This document shows, one piece after another, positions 36,208 to 46,137 of a stretch of DNA of 64,000 bases. Position numbers and translations under genes: made by a program. Positions within the stretch are counted from its first letter, which is position 1, and each line of letters starts with the position of its first letter. This DNA comes from a virus: the IMG/VR virus record IMGVR_UViG_3300030508_000013, positions 1-64,000 of that record; one strand, written 5' to 3'. Under the pieces are notes generated by a model. The model saw only the letters and a program-made list of their open reading frames with translations. It did not search any database and had not been told where the DNA came from.

Positions 36208-36486
36208 TTAAATACTTACTTGATGAAATAGATCTTCGAATATATTCGAAGGCATGCAGATCATCCATTTATCTTTTATTCTTACAACATAATCACCAAC
36301 TTTTGGTTTATGTTTATCAATGAATGTTTGTTTTACCATCAAAGTTTCATTTGTTCTTTTAGCAAAACTAATTCTAGTTGTTCGCTCGTTATCTAATCTT
36401 CCTGTCTGAAGTAACTCGGAAATTTTAAGAGCTTCTACAGTTCCTATGCCTATGTACGTAGACCATGGTAAAATTATTTCTTCCAC
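36208..36486 (-). CDS. Small phage protein (92 aa)
   Basis: The 92-aa protein has a C-terminal half KPKVGDYVVRIKDKWMICMP...FEDLF, a pattern widespread in small phage proteins of unknown function. It stands 20 nt upstream of the RecA-like gene and opens this leftward operon. Function unknown. Confidence 0.6.
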   Translation of the reverse strand: MEEIILPWSTYIGIGTVEALKISELLQTGRLDNERTTRISFAKRTNETLMVKQTFIDKHKPKVGDYVVRIKDKWMICMPSNIFEDLFHQVSI

Positions 36487-36570
36487 GATTATTCCTTCAT
36501 TATTTAGAGAGATAGATAGTTATACTCAAAGTATTGATATGACCAGTAATTTTATGATGACATTCACCAA
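36487..36570. promoter_or_regulatory. Divergent promoter region
   Basis: An 84-nt AT-rich gap between the divergent starts of 36486 (leftward) and 36571 (rightward). CAAAGTATTGATATGACC (about 36526-36543) contains the TATG-like word seen in other divergent gaps here. Inferred from position. Confidence 0.3.
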
Positions 36571-37404
36571 ATGGACAAAACAATGACCGATACACTATTA
36601 GTAGAAAAAAACCAGATTGCTCAGGAGTTCCTTAACACCACAGACGTCCAAGCTATCTTCAGAAACTTTTTTCCAGTAATAAAAGGGTTCCTTACAAATT
36701 TTCACGAGACTATTAGCCCAGAAGCCCCAGCAGTGGCATTAACAGCGTCTCAGTTCATCTTCTTTAAAGAACTGAGTAAACACTCTTATACAGACGTGTC
36801 GCATCTAGCAGCCTATGTTCCAGAGGGTTTAAACGTATCGTATTTAAAGTACGCTAAAGAACTACAAGAATCAGCCGAACACGCTGCAAACATTTTATAT
36901 GGTGTTTTATCAAGTTATTCAATTTTCTTGAGTTCACTCATTACAAATCAAGATCAGAAACTAGATACAACTTCTTTCATTCCCGTTTATAAAAAACTAG
37001 AAGCAGAACGTGAAAAAATGAATAAAGATATTGGTGGTTGTTTTACTACCGGTTCAACGAAGAGTGAATTAACGATTGGCGACGTTGTTGAACGAAATGC
37101 CGATTGGTTAAAAGTATTTGAACAGACTCATGTTCTCACTAAACTAATTAATAATGTCGACCGTAAAGCGTTGAATAAAAAGATTACTGAATGTATTGAA
37201 TTGCTTGATGCTGTAAAAGAAAAAATGAAACGTAGTGAATTAGATAACATCTCTAAAGAAACATCTAATAATTTAGCTGAAGGCGCCTATCAAATAGCGA
37301 ATGAATTAGAATTTTTCTCTGTTACTTATTTCAAAGTTATTGGGTTAACTAACTCTATCAATACTACTATTGCTCATTTTTTCAAAGTATGTAATAATTT
37401 TTAA
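36571..37404 (+). CDS. Hypothetical helical protein, possibly virion-associated (277 aa)
   Basis: A 277-aa (or 273-aa, from the ATG at 36583 with GGA 8 nt upstream) helical protein without membrane segments. No motif recognised. The helices have coiled-coil character at about 135-155 and 195-240 (ITECIELLDAVKEKMKR). It is a lone rightward gene closed by a collared terminator. Similar helical proteins are common among phiKZ-type head or inner-body proteins, but this is a guess. Confidence 0.6.
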   Translation: MDKTMTDTLLVEKNQIAQEFLNTTDVQAIFRNFFPVIKGFLTNFHETISPEAPAVALTASQFIFFKELSKHSYTDVSHLAAYVPEGLNVSYLKYAKELQESAEHAANILYGVLSSYSIFLSSLITNQDQKLDTTSFIPVYKKLEAEREKMNKDIGGCFTTGSTKSELTIGDVVERNADWLKVFEQTHVLTKLINNVDRKALNKKITECIELLDAVKEKMKRSELDNISKETSNNLAEGAYQIANELEFFSVTYFKVIGLTNSINTTIAHFFKVCNNF

Positions 37405-37407
37405 TAC

Positions 37408-37465
37408 GGCATAAAAAATGTACCTACACAATACGATAGATTTGTATTGTGTAGGTACATATGCC
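37408..37465. terminator. Bidirectional terminator with GGCATA/TATGCC collar
   Basis: GGCATA (37408-37413) and TATGCC (37460-37465) flank a perfect 17-bp stem (37418-37434 with 37444-37460, loop GATAGATTT). It separates the convergent genes ending at 37404 and 37470. Confidence 0.8.
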
Positions 37466-37469
37466 GTTA

Positions 37470-38975
37470 TTACTTAATAGTTTTATCTGTCGATATTAAT
37501 CGGAGATTAGCGTAGCAATTACCCCATATGCCTTTGTCAGGTCCTGCTTCGATTACTGTAGCGTAACGAAATACTTTTGCATCTTCTAACCATGTCACAA
37601 GTGTTACTTTAGGATTACGTTCTTCTAATCGTTTTAACGCATTACGATCAAGTACGTCTTGTCCCAAAGTTAATGTGATAGGCGCGGACTTTATAGTACC
37701 GTCTACTGATTTATAATTAGCATCAATTTTTAACGCAGCAAATCCAACAGTATATTCTGGTTTAAGTTTTAGAATTTCTGTTACTTCGTTATTCTTACTA
37801 GTCTTAGTAGTTACTTCATAAAGAACAGGTGTTAAGTCTGTTGTAACGATTTCGGCATCTTTACTAAGATATTTTGTAAGAATTACAGATAAATTACCAA
37901 TAGTATCAACTACACGCATAGCCGTCTTAACAGGCGATAATTCGTGCGTTAAAGGTTCTTTATCTAGACAGTATAAATCGAGTGCATATGGATTAGGTCT
38001 GACCATTGCAATCGAGCCGTGCTTTGCAAGTTCTTTATGTACATCAGGTTTAAACAACTGATCAACACGCAACATGATTAGTGTGTCTATATTACCAGAC
38101 ATTGCTGATTGATGTGCACGGATCATTTCGATAACAGGATCAGGAGTCTCTAACTTTACAACAGCGTGAGCGCCATCGCTAACACGCTTCCCGATCATAT
38201 CGTCGTCTTTACCATGTTCGCCAAGATAATATTCACCAGGCTCAATGAACTCACTAAATGTATTGAAATACATTCGCCGATTATTTAAAAACGGATGTCT
38301 TTCTGGGGAATATTTCCAATATCCGTCCGCTGCTGATGTGGTGACATCATTACGAAACACATGTGCTTTGGAATACATTACACCGAGTGTAGCGAGTTTA
38401 TCAGCTAAAAAGTTACCTAGATATCCTTCTGAGGCAACGTCGTCGGTATGAGCAGACACCCAGTCTACTTTAACCTTAACACCTTTACTAACTAAACGAT
38501 CTCGTATTTCAACAAGAGTTTTCCAGTATTCTACATTAGCAGGTGGTTGGCCATCGTTCTTCAACCAACCATTCTTTTTCCAGCTTTCTGCCCAACTAGC
38601 TAAACCCTTACACACGTGCTCGCTGTCGGTAAATATTTGTATTTCACTTAATACAAATTGTTCGGCATATATAAGACCTTGGGTCGTCGCTGTTAATTCT
38701 GCAATGTTATTTGTAACTTCATCGTTAAAAGAACCACAACCATCAAGATAACTAATAGGCGTTACTTCTGGTAAATATTCTTTTGGTTTATTTGCTTTGT
38801 TCTCAGAAGATATGGACTTTAATACATAACCTTTTGATGTTAAAACAAAATCCGAATTACCAGATCCTTTTTTAGGAACAGCAGTTGAATACAGATAACC
38901 ATGTATACCCCAACCACCAAATCCTCTTGATGGTCGACAACCGCCATCTGTGAAAATAACTATTCCTTGTTCCAT
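37470..38975 (-). CDS. Ribonuclease H type I with long C-terminal extension
   Basis: A 501-aa product. With the start at 38975 (GGAG 9 nt upstream; an earlier in-frame ATG at 38990 lacks one), the RNase H catalytic residues are Asp10 (IFTDGG), Glu93 (NNIAELTA), Asp117 (IFTDSEHV) and Asp192 (NFLADKLA), in the normal order and spacing. RNase H removes RNA from RNA-DNA hybrids, useful for primer removal. The domain ends near residue 210. The remaining 290 residues are a separate mixed alpha/beta region I do not recognise, which makes this much longer than the usual 150 aa enzyme. Confidence 0.88.
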   Translation of the reverse strand: MEQGIVIFTDGGCRPSRGFGGWGIHGYLYSTAVPKKGSGNSDFVLTSKGYVLKSISSENKANKPKEYLPEVTPISYLDGCGSFNDEVTNNIAELTATTQGLIYAEQFVLSEIQIFTDSEHVCKGLASWAESWKKNGWLKNDGQPPANVEYWKTLVEIRDRLVSKGVKVKVDWVSAHTDDVASEGYLGNFLADKLATLGVMYSKAHVFRNDVTTSAADGYWKYSPERHPFLNNRRMYFNTFSEFIEPGEYYLGEHGKDDDMIGKRVSDGAHAVVKLETPDPVIEMIRAHQSAMSGNIDTLIMLRVDQLFKPDVHKELAKHGSIAMVRPNPYALDLYCLDKEPLTHELSPVKTAMRVVDTIGNLSVILTKYLSKDAEIVTTDLTPVLYEVTTKTSKNNEVTEILKLKPEYTVGFAALKIDANYKSVDGTIKSAPITLTLGQDVLDRNALKRLEERNPKVTLVTWLEDAKVFRYATVIEAGPDKGIWGNCYANLRLISTDKTIK

Positions 38976-39041
38976 GCTTTCTTTCTCCATAACTAAATGT
39001 TATTCTACAATATTACTGAAACAGGTAAAAAAGAATAGTTA

Positions 39042-39311
39042 TTATTTAGATAATAATTTATAACAATTAACTTTTGTGATAACTAATAAATCTTTATACT
39101 TTTTATTTATATCGATATAATCTTTTGATATCTGAAATACTCTTGGAATTAAGAAAACGTTAATTGAAATTGAAGATACCACAATGCAAAATAATATCAA
39201 TCGAATTTTCTCTGTTCTAAATGCATCGTTAATTGATTTATTACGAAGAATTACTTCTCTTAAAAAATTCCAAACAGGCTTTATGAGTATGTCTAGTATG
39301 ATAGTAAACAT
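39042..39311 (-). CDS. Small membrane protein (89 aa)
   Basis: The 89-aa protein has one clear membrane helix (IRLILFCIVVSSISINVFLI, about 36-55), an amphipathic N-terminal helix and a lysine-rich C-terminal tail (INKKYKDLL). It resembles the small membrane proteins that phages place near lysis or superinfection genes. I cannot assign holin, spanin or other function. It lies upstream of the RNase H gene in the same direction. Confidence 0.55.
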   Translation of the reverse strand: MFTIILDILIKPVWNFLREVILRNKSINDAFRTEKIRLILFCIVVSSISINVFLIPRVFQISKDYIDINKKYKDLLVITKVNCYKLLSK

Positions 39312-39379
39312 TTTTTATCTTTCGACTTATTTTATAGTCCATCGGCTTTAATTTAATAACTAACACGCAGGAGAACCTG

Positions 39380-40714
39380 ATGTATGTCTTAAAAGGATTC
39401 GTTACAAACTCTGCGTTTACCAATAACGCTATTCCAAATATTACCGGAGAAACACCAGGTTCGGTATCTACAATTGGTGAGATATCCACTCTCTCTCTTA
39501 CTTATGCGCAGCAAAAAGGATATTACTTTCCATCGACTGGACCGACAGATTTAAGTTTAATTACGTTTACTAGTGCATTGAATGGTGTGCCGCAATTACT
39601 AACATCTGATATTAGTGATCATGTGTTGACGGTAGCACAAACACTGTTCAGTTACATGCATACAACCGGTCAGATCATGTCTGACACACTGTTGTTATAT
39701 TTGCTTGGTCAATTCAGTGCTACAGCAAATAATTTTCAATGCGGTACTATTATAAGTGATGGTGCTAACTGGGCACCTGAATGGCTATCGTGGACAAATA
39801 CTTCGCTAACAGAACTTTCTGCTGGAAACGAGATTAAGGTTTGGTTTGTAGATGTGAGTTTTAGGAATGAATACGACGGCAGTCAAATCGTTGTAGTTCC
39901 ACCTACGCTAGTATTGGATAATTTCTTTAATCCAAGCTCGATGGTAGCTACGATGCTGAGCGCTATCACGCCTGTAATGGTAATGAGCGCTATTCAAACT
40001 GCTAAAAATGGTTGTCCTGAAACTGTCGTTACTTGTGAAACATTTAACTATATTGATCCATTAAATTCAGCTAATGTTATTCCGACAAACTGGTATATGT
40101 TGATTTATGGTTCTGCTGGCAACAATGTTGATTCAATGGCAGATGCGTTGATAGCATACATTTTAGCAAACAGTACTCATACTGAAGCTGATTGGATTAA
40201 GGTTCTTCCTGACTTATTTAACAGAACTGAATTTGTTCTTGTGCCGTTATGGGATAATTATTCTATTCCTAACAGAACATTACAAGCTGGTATTTATTCG
40301 CCTATTGCAAGTATGACGAATTCTTTAGCATTACTCACGCAAGTAGAGCCTAGTTATCCTTCGGCTCATATTGATGAGTACGCTACACTGATGAGTTTCC
40401 CATACAAGTCAATGCAGATTGCATCTATTGGTAGTCCTAACAATAAGGATGCTTGGTATCAGATTAACAATGTAATGCCGGATGTCATTAATGTTTCTTC
40501 TACAAGTACTGACTTTAGCAGAATGAGTGCTACTACTCAAGCTTGGGCTACGATGATAGCTAACATGTTAGTCATCGCAGAAACAATGACAACTGATACT
40601 ACAATACCACGTACGATGACAGCGCTTACTCGTAACGGGATCTTGTATTTAGTTCAGAATTATAACAACATCGATTATCTTGTAGCCGTGAAGTCCAACT
40701 TCCCGTTACCTTAA
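39380..40714 (+). CDS. Virion structural protein (444 aa)
   Basis: A 444-aa Thr/Ser/Asn-rich protein with few charges, beginning MYVLKGFVTNSAFTNNAIPN. There is an excellent AGGAGAA Shine-Dalgarno before the ATG. Composition and neighbours (inner-head-like and tail proteins downstream on the same strand) support a structural role. A central hydrophobic segment (MVATMLSAITPVMVMSAI) is probably buried. No enzyme motif. Confidence 0.6.
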   Translation: MYVLKGFVTNSAFTNNAIPNITGETPGSVSTIGEISTLSLTYAQQKGYYFPSTGPTDLSLITFTSALNGVPQLLTSDISDHVLTVAQTLFSYMHTTGQIMSDTLLLYLLGQFSATANNFQCGTIISDGANWAPEWLSWTNTSLTELSAGNEIKVWFVDVSFRNEYDGSQIVVVPPTLVLDNFFNPSSMVATMLSAITPVMVMSAIQTAKNGCPETVVTCETFNYIDPLNSANVIPTNWYMLIYGSAGNNVDSMADALIAYILANSTHTEADWIKVLPDLFNRTEFVLVPLWDNYSIPNRTLQAGIYSPIASMTNSLALLTQVEPSYPSAHIDEYATLMSFPYKSMQIASIGSPNNKDAWYQINNVMPDVINVSSTSTDFSRMSATTQAWATMIANMLVIAETMTTDTTIPRTMTALTRNGILYLVQNYNNIDYLVAVKSNFPLP

Positions 40715-40741
40715 ACCGCACGTTAATAGAAAGTTTTAATC

Positions 40742-43210
40742 ATGAATAAATTCGCACGAGTTGGATTAGTGTTGGCTATGGAAGAAGCAAAAGTTAAAAA
40801 GCCTATCGATGAAAAGAAAATTCATAAAGGTAAGTTTCATGAATGGTTAGGTAAAGATAAAGACGAACCTATCACCGATGCTGATATTGAAAAGGGTTTG
40901 GCGTCCGATGACCCTGAAGTTCGTAAGATGGCGAACTTTGCAAAGAATGCTCGTAAGTGGAAACATAAGAAAGCTAAAGTAGCTGCTGAAGCAATAGCAC
41001 AAGAAGGTATCACAGGCGGAGCAGCTGTAGGCGCACTTGTTGGATTAGTTGGTGGTGGTCCTGCTGGTATAATTCCTGGAGCTGTCATAGGCAGCATAGC
41101 AGGTTGTGTGGATGGTGGTAAGGATCGTGAGCTACAAAAAGATATTACTAAGCCAAAGACGCATCGCGGTATTGTTAATGAGAGTGCTGTTATTGAAGGT
41201 GACTTGGCTAGCTCAGATAAGACAAGCACGCTGAATACCGAATCTTTAGGAAAAACTACACTCACTGCTACAGGTCTATCTGGTGGTCCGACTAAGGAAA
41301 AAACTTTTACAACTGAGCAACCAGATAAACCTGAAGCTAAGGAAATTCCTGCCCCAGCTAAAGCAAAAGCTAATCCTTCTTTAGAAGAGATTACTCTGAC
41401 GCTGGAAGACTTGGAAGAGTTTGAACTTGATGGCGGAAGTTATTTAGAAGAGCCAGAGGAATTAGAAGCTGGTACTTCGCCAATTAATAGCGAGACTACT
41501 CCTGCTGTTACGGATGGCAATGCTCCTGATGCTAATGGAAATGAACCAGGTCATACCGTTACTTTCACCAATCAACAAGTGATGGCACATGGTAAGGCAA
41601 CTATTACTAAATTAGTTACTGATTTAGTGAATACGCCTTTGAACCCAGATGCGCCTGTGGAAGAAGATCTAACAATCACTGGTCCTGTTGAAGATATAAA
41701 TCCTTCTGAGAAGTCTGTCGCAGAATGTATGGAAGCATTAGTATCGTTAGAGTCTATTGCTAACGTTCTTCGTAAGTCTGTTCGTGAAGGTGGTGTGAAC
41801 CGCGCAGGTGCTGAAATCTTAGCTATTACGACACAGGACCAGTTTTCAAAAATGGGCATCAGTACTAAAAACAGAATGCCTGCATTGGAATCATTCGATA
41901 GCTTTGGGCCGCGTATCAGTTCCACACAGATGGCTTTGGAAGGAATCGTCTCTGGTGCAAAAGAGATTCTTGTTAAGCTATGGGAATGGATTAAGAAAGC
42001 TGTTGAATGGATTAAGGGTTTCTTTAAGAAAGCTGAAGTTCAGAATGCGCAGACAATCGCTCGTGCAAATGAGATTAAACCATTCTTGGATAAGTTGTTT
42101 GAAATAGAACGCGATATTACCGATAAGCATTTTAATAGTGATGCGGTATTTGCCGAAGGCAGAGCAGCTGCTAATAATGGTAAGAGTGTTCGCTCTAATC
42201 CTTACATCGATGGTGGGGAATATCATCACAGTTGGCACGCTGGTAACGATTTCGGTAAAGCTGGATCAGAAACTGTTTTCGGTAACAAGATGAAGAATGC
42301 TGCTCCTGGTTATAAGGATGCGCAACTAAACAGAGATAAACTGAAGAAACCATTATCTGAGGATGAAGTCAATAAAACAATGGACGCGACTACATCTGGC
42401 GAATCAATCTCTCATGAAGACGCTGCTGGTTTTGAAATGAATTCTGACTCTATCTCTGATCCTGGATTATTTTCTTCTTTACAAATCGGTGGTACATTAC
42501 CGAACTTTGCTACTGCGTTAAGAAGCTATCACAGCATTTCTGATTCAGTTTTAAAAGACAATGACGCACCAATCAAACATGAGGCACAAACGTTGGTTGA
42601 TAGTTTTGAAAAAGGTAATTTTAATAACTTGTCAGAAACATTCAAGTTACCTAGATTTACTTTTAAACCAATGCATCCTGCACACAATGATTTAGATATG
42701 TCTTTGCCAGAAGGCGTTATAAAGATTGAAACTGATCGCATGTTTGGTAACGTAGCTTTAGCTGGAATTGTTCCTACTAGTGATTTAGCAGGGGAACAGG
42801 CAATTAAAGCATTGACAGCTGCTAAAGTATTCTTGGAAAAAGATCAAGCTGAAGGTGGGCATAAAGCCACTGATTTGAAAATACTGACAAAAGAAGAATG
42901 CAGAGCAGCGTTTGATACTGTGATGCAAATTTCTTCATGTGTAACGTCGGTACAGGATCTTGCACTGTTCTCAGAAGACTTGAAGAATAAGTTGATCAAA
43001 GCTAATCAGCGAATTATAGCCAATGGTGCCGACGATACACAGGACGCAAATGATGAAAACAAACATAAGGAGGTCAATAGTATTGTCGCAATCAATCGCG
43101 GCATTATTAAACTATTGGATCAACCTGGTTTGTCGTATGTCGGCTACGCTATAAAAACAAACAATGCTCTCCTCACGTATATTGAGAAGTCAATACAAGC
43201 AATGAACTAA
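40742..43210 (+). CDS. Inner-head/ejection-type virion protein (822 aa)
   Basis: The 822-aa protein starts MNKFARVGLVLAMEEA. A glycine-zipper hydrophobic segment (about 92-126, GGAAVGALVGLVGGGPAGII) precedes an acidic region (about 214-245). Residues 331-405 are shared with the small paralogue at 45646 (GGVNRAGAEIL, PALESF, then RISSTQMALE). An amphipathic Trp/Lys helix follows at about 409-433. The PALE/S and MALE/G sites look like possible maturation-protease sites of the Ala-x-Glu type used by phiKZ-like phages. Family knowledge: phiKZ inner-body proteins are paralogous, proteolytically processed and packaged with DNA. Assignment inferred. Confidence 0.55.
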   Translation: MNKFARVGLVLAMEEAKVKKPIDEKKIHKGKFHEWLGKDKDEPITDADIEKGLASDDPEVRKMANFAKNARKWKHKKAKVAAEAIAQEGITGGAAVGALVGLVGGGPAGIIPGAVIGSIAGCVDGGKDRELQKDITKPKTHRGIVNESAVIEGDLASSDKTSTLNTESLGKTTLTATGLSGGPTKEKTFTTEQPDKPEAKEIPAPAKAKANPSLEEITLTLEDLEEFELDGGSYLEEPEELEAGTSPINSETTPAVTDGNAPDANGNEPGHTVTFTNQQVMAHGKATITKLVTDLVNTPLNPDAPVEEDLTITGPVEDINPSEKSVAECMEALVSLESIANVLRKSVREGGVNRAGAEILAITTQDQFSKMGISTKNRMPALESFDSFGPRISSTQMALEGIVSGAKEILVKLWEWIKKAVEWIKGFFKKAEVQNAQTIARANEIKPFLDKLFEIERDITDKHFNSDAVFAEGRAAANNGKSVRSNPYIDGGEYHHSWHAGNDFGKAGSETVFGNKMKNAAPGYKDAQLNRDKLKKPLSEDEVNKTMDATTSGESISHEDAAGFEMNSDSISDPGLFSSLQIGGTLPNFATALRSYHSISDSVLKDNDAPIKHEAQTLVDSFEKGNFNNLSETFKLPRFTFKPMHPAHNDLDMSLPEGVIKIETDRMFGNVALAGIVPTSDLAGEQAIKALTAAKVFLEKDQAEGGHKATDLKILTKEECRAAFDTVMQISSCVTSVQDLALFSEDLKNKLIKANQRIIANGADDTQDANDENKHKEVNSIVAINRGIIKLLDQPGLSYVGYAIKTNNALLTYIEKSIQAMN

Positions 43211-43222
43211 AGGAAATAAGTT

Positions 43223-45628
43223 ATGGCTGGTTTTATTCCACCAGTGGGAACAAAGGGACTTTGGACGTTACTGGCACCATTCAATGCTAGTCTACTTCCA
43301 AATGTCTCTTATACCTGTATTGCTATACGAAATATATCTGACGTAATAGCGGCAGGTGGTGACCCGCAAGCATTGTTTTATACACCAGCTGGTTTATCGG
43401 CTGATGTATACGAAGCCGATTTAGCGAGTGATGTATCTATTCTTACATTGCAAAATCCATCAGGATTAGTTGTTTATGTACCAACAACTTATCTAACAAG
43501 TTATCCAGATGCTGGTGGAGTCCCATATAAGACAATTATTTTGGCAGTAAACTTAGGACCAGTTCCAGAGTCATTGAATTTATCCTATTTACAATCGAAA
43601 ATAGCAGACAGTGTCCAGGAGATTATAGGTGTAAAACCGGCTATTACTCCAGTAGGAGCAAGCGCTACAGTTATTATACCTAATGCCCAAGACAGTGCTA
43701 TTGTTGCAGCACGAGCGGCTATCGTCGGGACTGTTACTACTGATTATGCAAAATATCTTACTGCTCAAAATCAGTTAAATGCTGCTTTGCAAAAGATAGG
43801 TATTCTTGAGAATTACATCAAAAGAACACCGATGCTTCCACTGCCGCCATTCGTCACTATTACTGATATAGCGCCAGTCTCAGGTGGTTCTTTGTCGTTG
43901 TATAATCAAGCGATTACGCTAACAGCAGCTACAACACAAGGTAGTATTGAAGTTATAGCCTATAGCTTAGATAATGGAAATACATGGAGTAATTTTTTAA
44001 TTACACCAGCACAATCTATTACTAACACATGGCCTCTTGTTTTGCCTGTCGGTACTAGCACAATTAAGTTGAAAGCTACAGATACAAACGGTGCAGTTTC
44101 AGCTATAGAAACGATAGTAGTACTAGTTGAAGCTACTGATGTTGTTTGGATGATGAATACGACTAGCACGGGATCTACTATTACTTTATCAAATGGTCCG
44201 ATAAACACAGCAATTACTTTATCGGGCACGTATGAACCAAGTAACACTGCTGTCAGTAATCTAGCAATAGGAACAACGGACAATAATGGTAATCTAATTA
44301 CTTCTGTTGTTCCTATGACATTTAACACTGATCTTTATTTTGATTATGTTTTAAAAGCACCAAACAACGTACTTATCAACAGCGGTATCATGACGCCGAT
44401 TGGTAATGTAGCGGTCCCGCCTGCTTTACCTGCCACAGTTCCTGTGGTTACTACAGTAACATTGAATTCATCGAATACTGAATGGATAGCCCCTGCAAAT
44501 ATAACGATGATAACAACAGCCGTTGGTAAGGGTTCAGATGGCACTCCTACGCTTGCTGGAACGGCGTCTGTTGCGTTTGGGAACACATTCCCAGGCGGGG
44601 CTATAAACACAGCGGCTTCGTCAGTAACGTTTAGTGATATCTATGTTATCCCTGGAAACGACTATCCTGTTTCTATTCCAGTCGGAGGATCACTTGAGCT
44701 TACATACAGCACAAATGTAGGTTCGGTAATACCAACTGTTATATCGGTAGCTTTAACGTCTGCTGCAACAACATGGACACCGCCAACTGGGGTTACTAAT
44801 TTATTATCCGTTAGTGGATTTGGCACTGCTGCTGTACCGGTATATACGGAAGAAACTACGTCATTTACGATTGCTACTCCTATTACCATTAGTACATATC
44901 CATACGGTCCTGGCATATCGACGGGTGTTCTAACAAATCCTGTTATAGGTGATGGTGGTTCGGCGTATGTAAATAGTCCTAGTTCAAATACTACTGTTGT
45001 TACGCAGCCTACGATAGTGCAAAATCCTGGACAATTGTTTTCTTATGCTGCTCCAGCATTAAGCGGTATAACTATAACAGGTACTGTTGCAGATGGAACG
45101 TATACCCTTTCTGGTCAGACGTCAGTAGGTGTGTTGTTAATACCTATTATTTCTGTAACAGTAGCGGCAGGTGTTGCTACTGCTGTTACTGTTGTAGACG
45201 CAGGTTCTGCTTTATATCAAGATTCACCAGAGGTTTGTACGTGGTCGTCCGGTAGCAACGCAATTAACGTTTCTCTTACATCTAGTATAGTTACTAATTT
45301 ATTACCGAATGGTTTTTGGTCAATTACAATTAGTGGTGGGTTGTTTACATGCACTACGGGTACTCCTAATGTTGCTGCAAATTGGGGCGGTGGCGCTTAT
45401 GGCAATATTCACGATATATCCTCTTCTTTAGTAGGTGTAGTAACATCTAATGTATTGACTAGTTATACACCAGGTGTAGCGGCAACTGCTATCGGAGAAA
45501 GTTTTCCAGGTGGGACAGGTGCTGTATTGCCAACGACTGTCTTTAATAATGTTTCTGTTATTCCAGGCCAAGCTTATCCTGTTGACATACCCACTGGTGG
45601 TTCGGTTACTGTTAGGTATTTGTCCTAA
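43223..45628 (+). CDS. Tail structural protein with repeated beta modules (801 aa)
   Basis: An 801-aa protein. The first about 205 residues form a distinct N-terminal domain (MAGFIPPVGTKGLWTLLAPF). An Ig-like region follows (about 215-300: VIAYSLDNGNTWS, TIKLKATDTNGAV). Then come modules with WxxPTGVTNLLSVSGFG and FPGG ... VIPGxxYPVxIPxGGS at about 453-495 and 760-801. The same module occurs in the giant fibre 55221-59654, so both proteins probably belong to the tail-fibre apparatus. It is low in charge and lacks catalytic motifs. Cotranscribed with 40742 (12-nt gap). Confidence 0.6.
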   Translation: MAGFIPPVGTKGLWTLLAPFNASLLPNVSYTCIAIRNISDVIAAGGDPQALFYTPAGLSADVYEADLASDVSILTLQNPSGLVVYVPTTYLTSYPDAGGVPYKTIILAVNLGPVPESLNLSYLQSKIADSVQEIIGVKPAITPVGASATVIIPNAQDSAIVAARAAIVGTVTTDYAKYLTAQNQLNAALQKIGILENYIKRTPMLPLPPFVTITDIAPVSGGSLSLYNQAITLTAATTQGSIEVIAYSLDNGNTWSNFLITPAQSITNTWPLVLPVGTSTIKLKATDTNGAVSAIETIVVLVEATDVVWMMNTTSTGSTITLSNGPINTAITLSGTYEPSNTAVSNLAIGTTDNNGNLITSVVPMTFNTDLYFDYVLKAPNNVLINSGIMTPIGNVAVPPALPATVPVVTTVTLNSSNTEWIAPANITMITTAVGKGSDGTPTLAGTASVAFGNTFPGGAINTAASSVTFSDIYVIPGNDYPVSIPVGGSLELTYSTNVGSVIPTVISVALTSAATTWTPPTGVTNLLSVSGFGTAAVPVYTEETTSFTIATPITISTYPYGPGISTGVLTNPVIGDGGSAYVNSPSSNTTVVTQPTIVQNPGQLFSYAAPALSGITITGTVADGTYTLSGQTSVGVLLIPIISVTVAAGVATAVTVVDAGSALYQDSPEVCTWSSGSNAINVSLTSSIVTNLLPNGFWSITISGGLFTCTTGTPNVAANWGGGAYGNIHDISSSLVGVVTSNVLTSYTPGVAATAIGESFPGGTGAVLPTTVFNNVSVIPGQAYPVDIPTGGSVTVRYLS

Positions 45629-45645
45629 ATATAAGAGAGGTTTAA

Positions 45646-46071
45646 ATGAAGAAGATACGACCAGGTTTAGTAGAGGCAATGGAGGATAATGCTGTTGCTC
45701 CAAATAACGAAATAGAAATAGAAGTTCCAGAACTAGAGAAGGACAAGAATGCTGCTATTTTATTTTCTAAAAATAAAGCATTGGAAGAAATTAAAATTTT
45801 CTCAGAAGTAAAACAGTCCTTAGAATCACTCACAGAAGACTTGTTAAAAACTGCTGCTAAAGGTGGTTTGGATAGAACCGGAAGCGAAGTATTGTATATT
45901 ACCCTAGAAAACTTATATGAAAGAGCGGGAGTTAGTACAGAAGGTGTGCGACCTGCTTTAGAATCATTTAATGCGCCTGGTGTAAGAATTGGTTCTACGT
46001 TATTTGCAGCTGAACGCATAACAGAAAAGATTAAAGAGATATCAGGTAAGATTACTGATCTTCAGAAATAA
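45646..46071 (+). CDS. Short inner-head-type paralogue (141 aa)
   Basis: The 141-aa protein matches the 822-aa protein at both ends of its sequence: the start RPGLVEAMED versus ARVGLVLAMEEA, and residues 54-130 (SLESLTEDLLKTAAKGGLDRTGSEVL..., VRPALESFNAPG) versus residues 331-405. It lacks the glycine zipper and everything after the shared segment. It may be a stand-alone propeptide-like or accessory inner-head protein. AGAGAGG precedes the ATG. It ends the rightward operon at a collared terminator. Confidence 0.55.
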   Translation: MKKIRPGLVEAMEDNAVAPNNEIEIEVPELEKDKNAAILFSKNKALEEIKIFSEVKQSLESLTEDLLKTAAKGGLDRTGSEVLYITLENLYERAGVSTEGVRPALESFNAPGVRIGSTLFAAERITEKIKEISGKITDLQK

Positions 46072-46137
46072 ACAGCATAAAGCCTATACATTTCTCTAAG
46101 GTTTATCCAAAGGGAAATGTATAGGTAATATGCTGTT
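46071..46137. terminator. Bidirectional terminator with AACAGCATA/TATGCTGTT collar
   Basis: AACAGCATA (46071-46079) pairs with TATGCTGTT (46129-46137). Inside is a 12-bp stem (46083-46094 with 46114-46125). The C-to-T base pair change keeps pairing compared with the GGCATA/TATGCC version elsewhere, evidence that the collar is base-paired. It lies between convergent genes 46071 and 46138. Confidence 0.8.
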
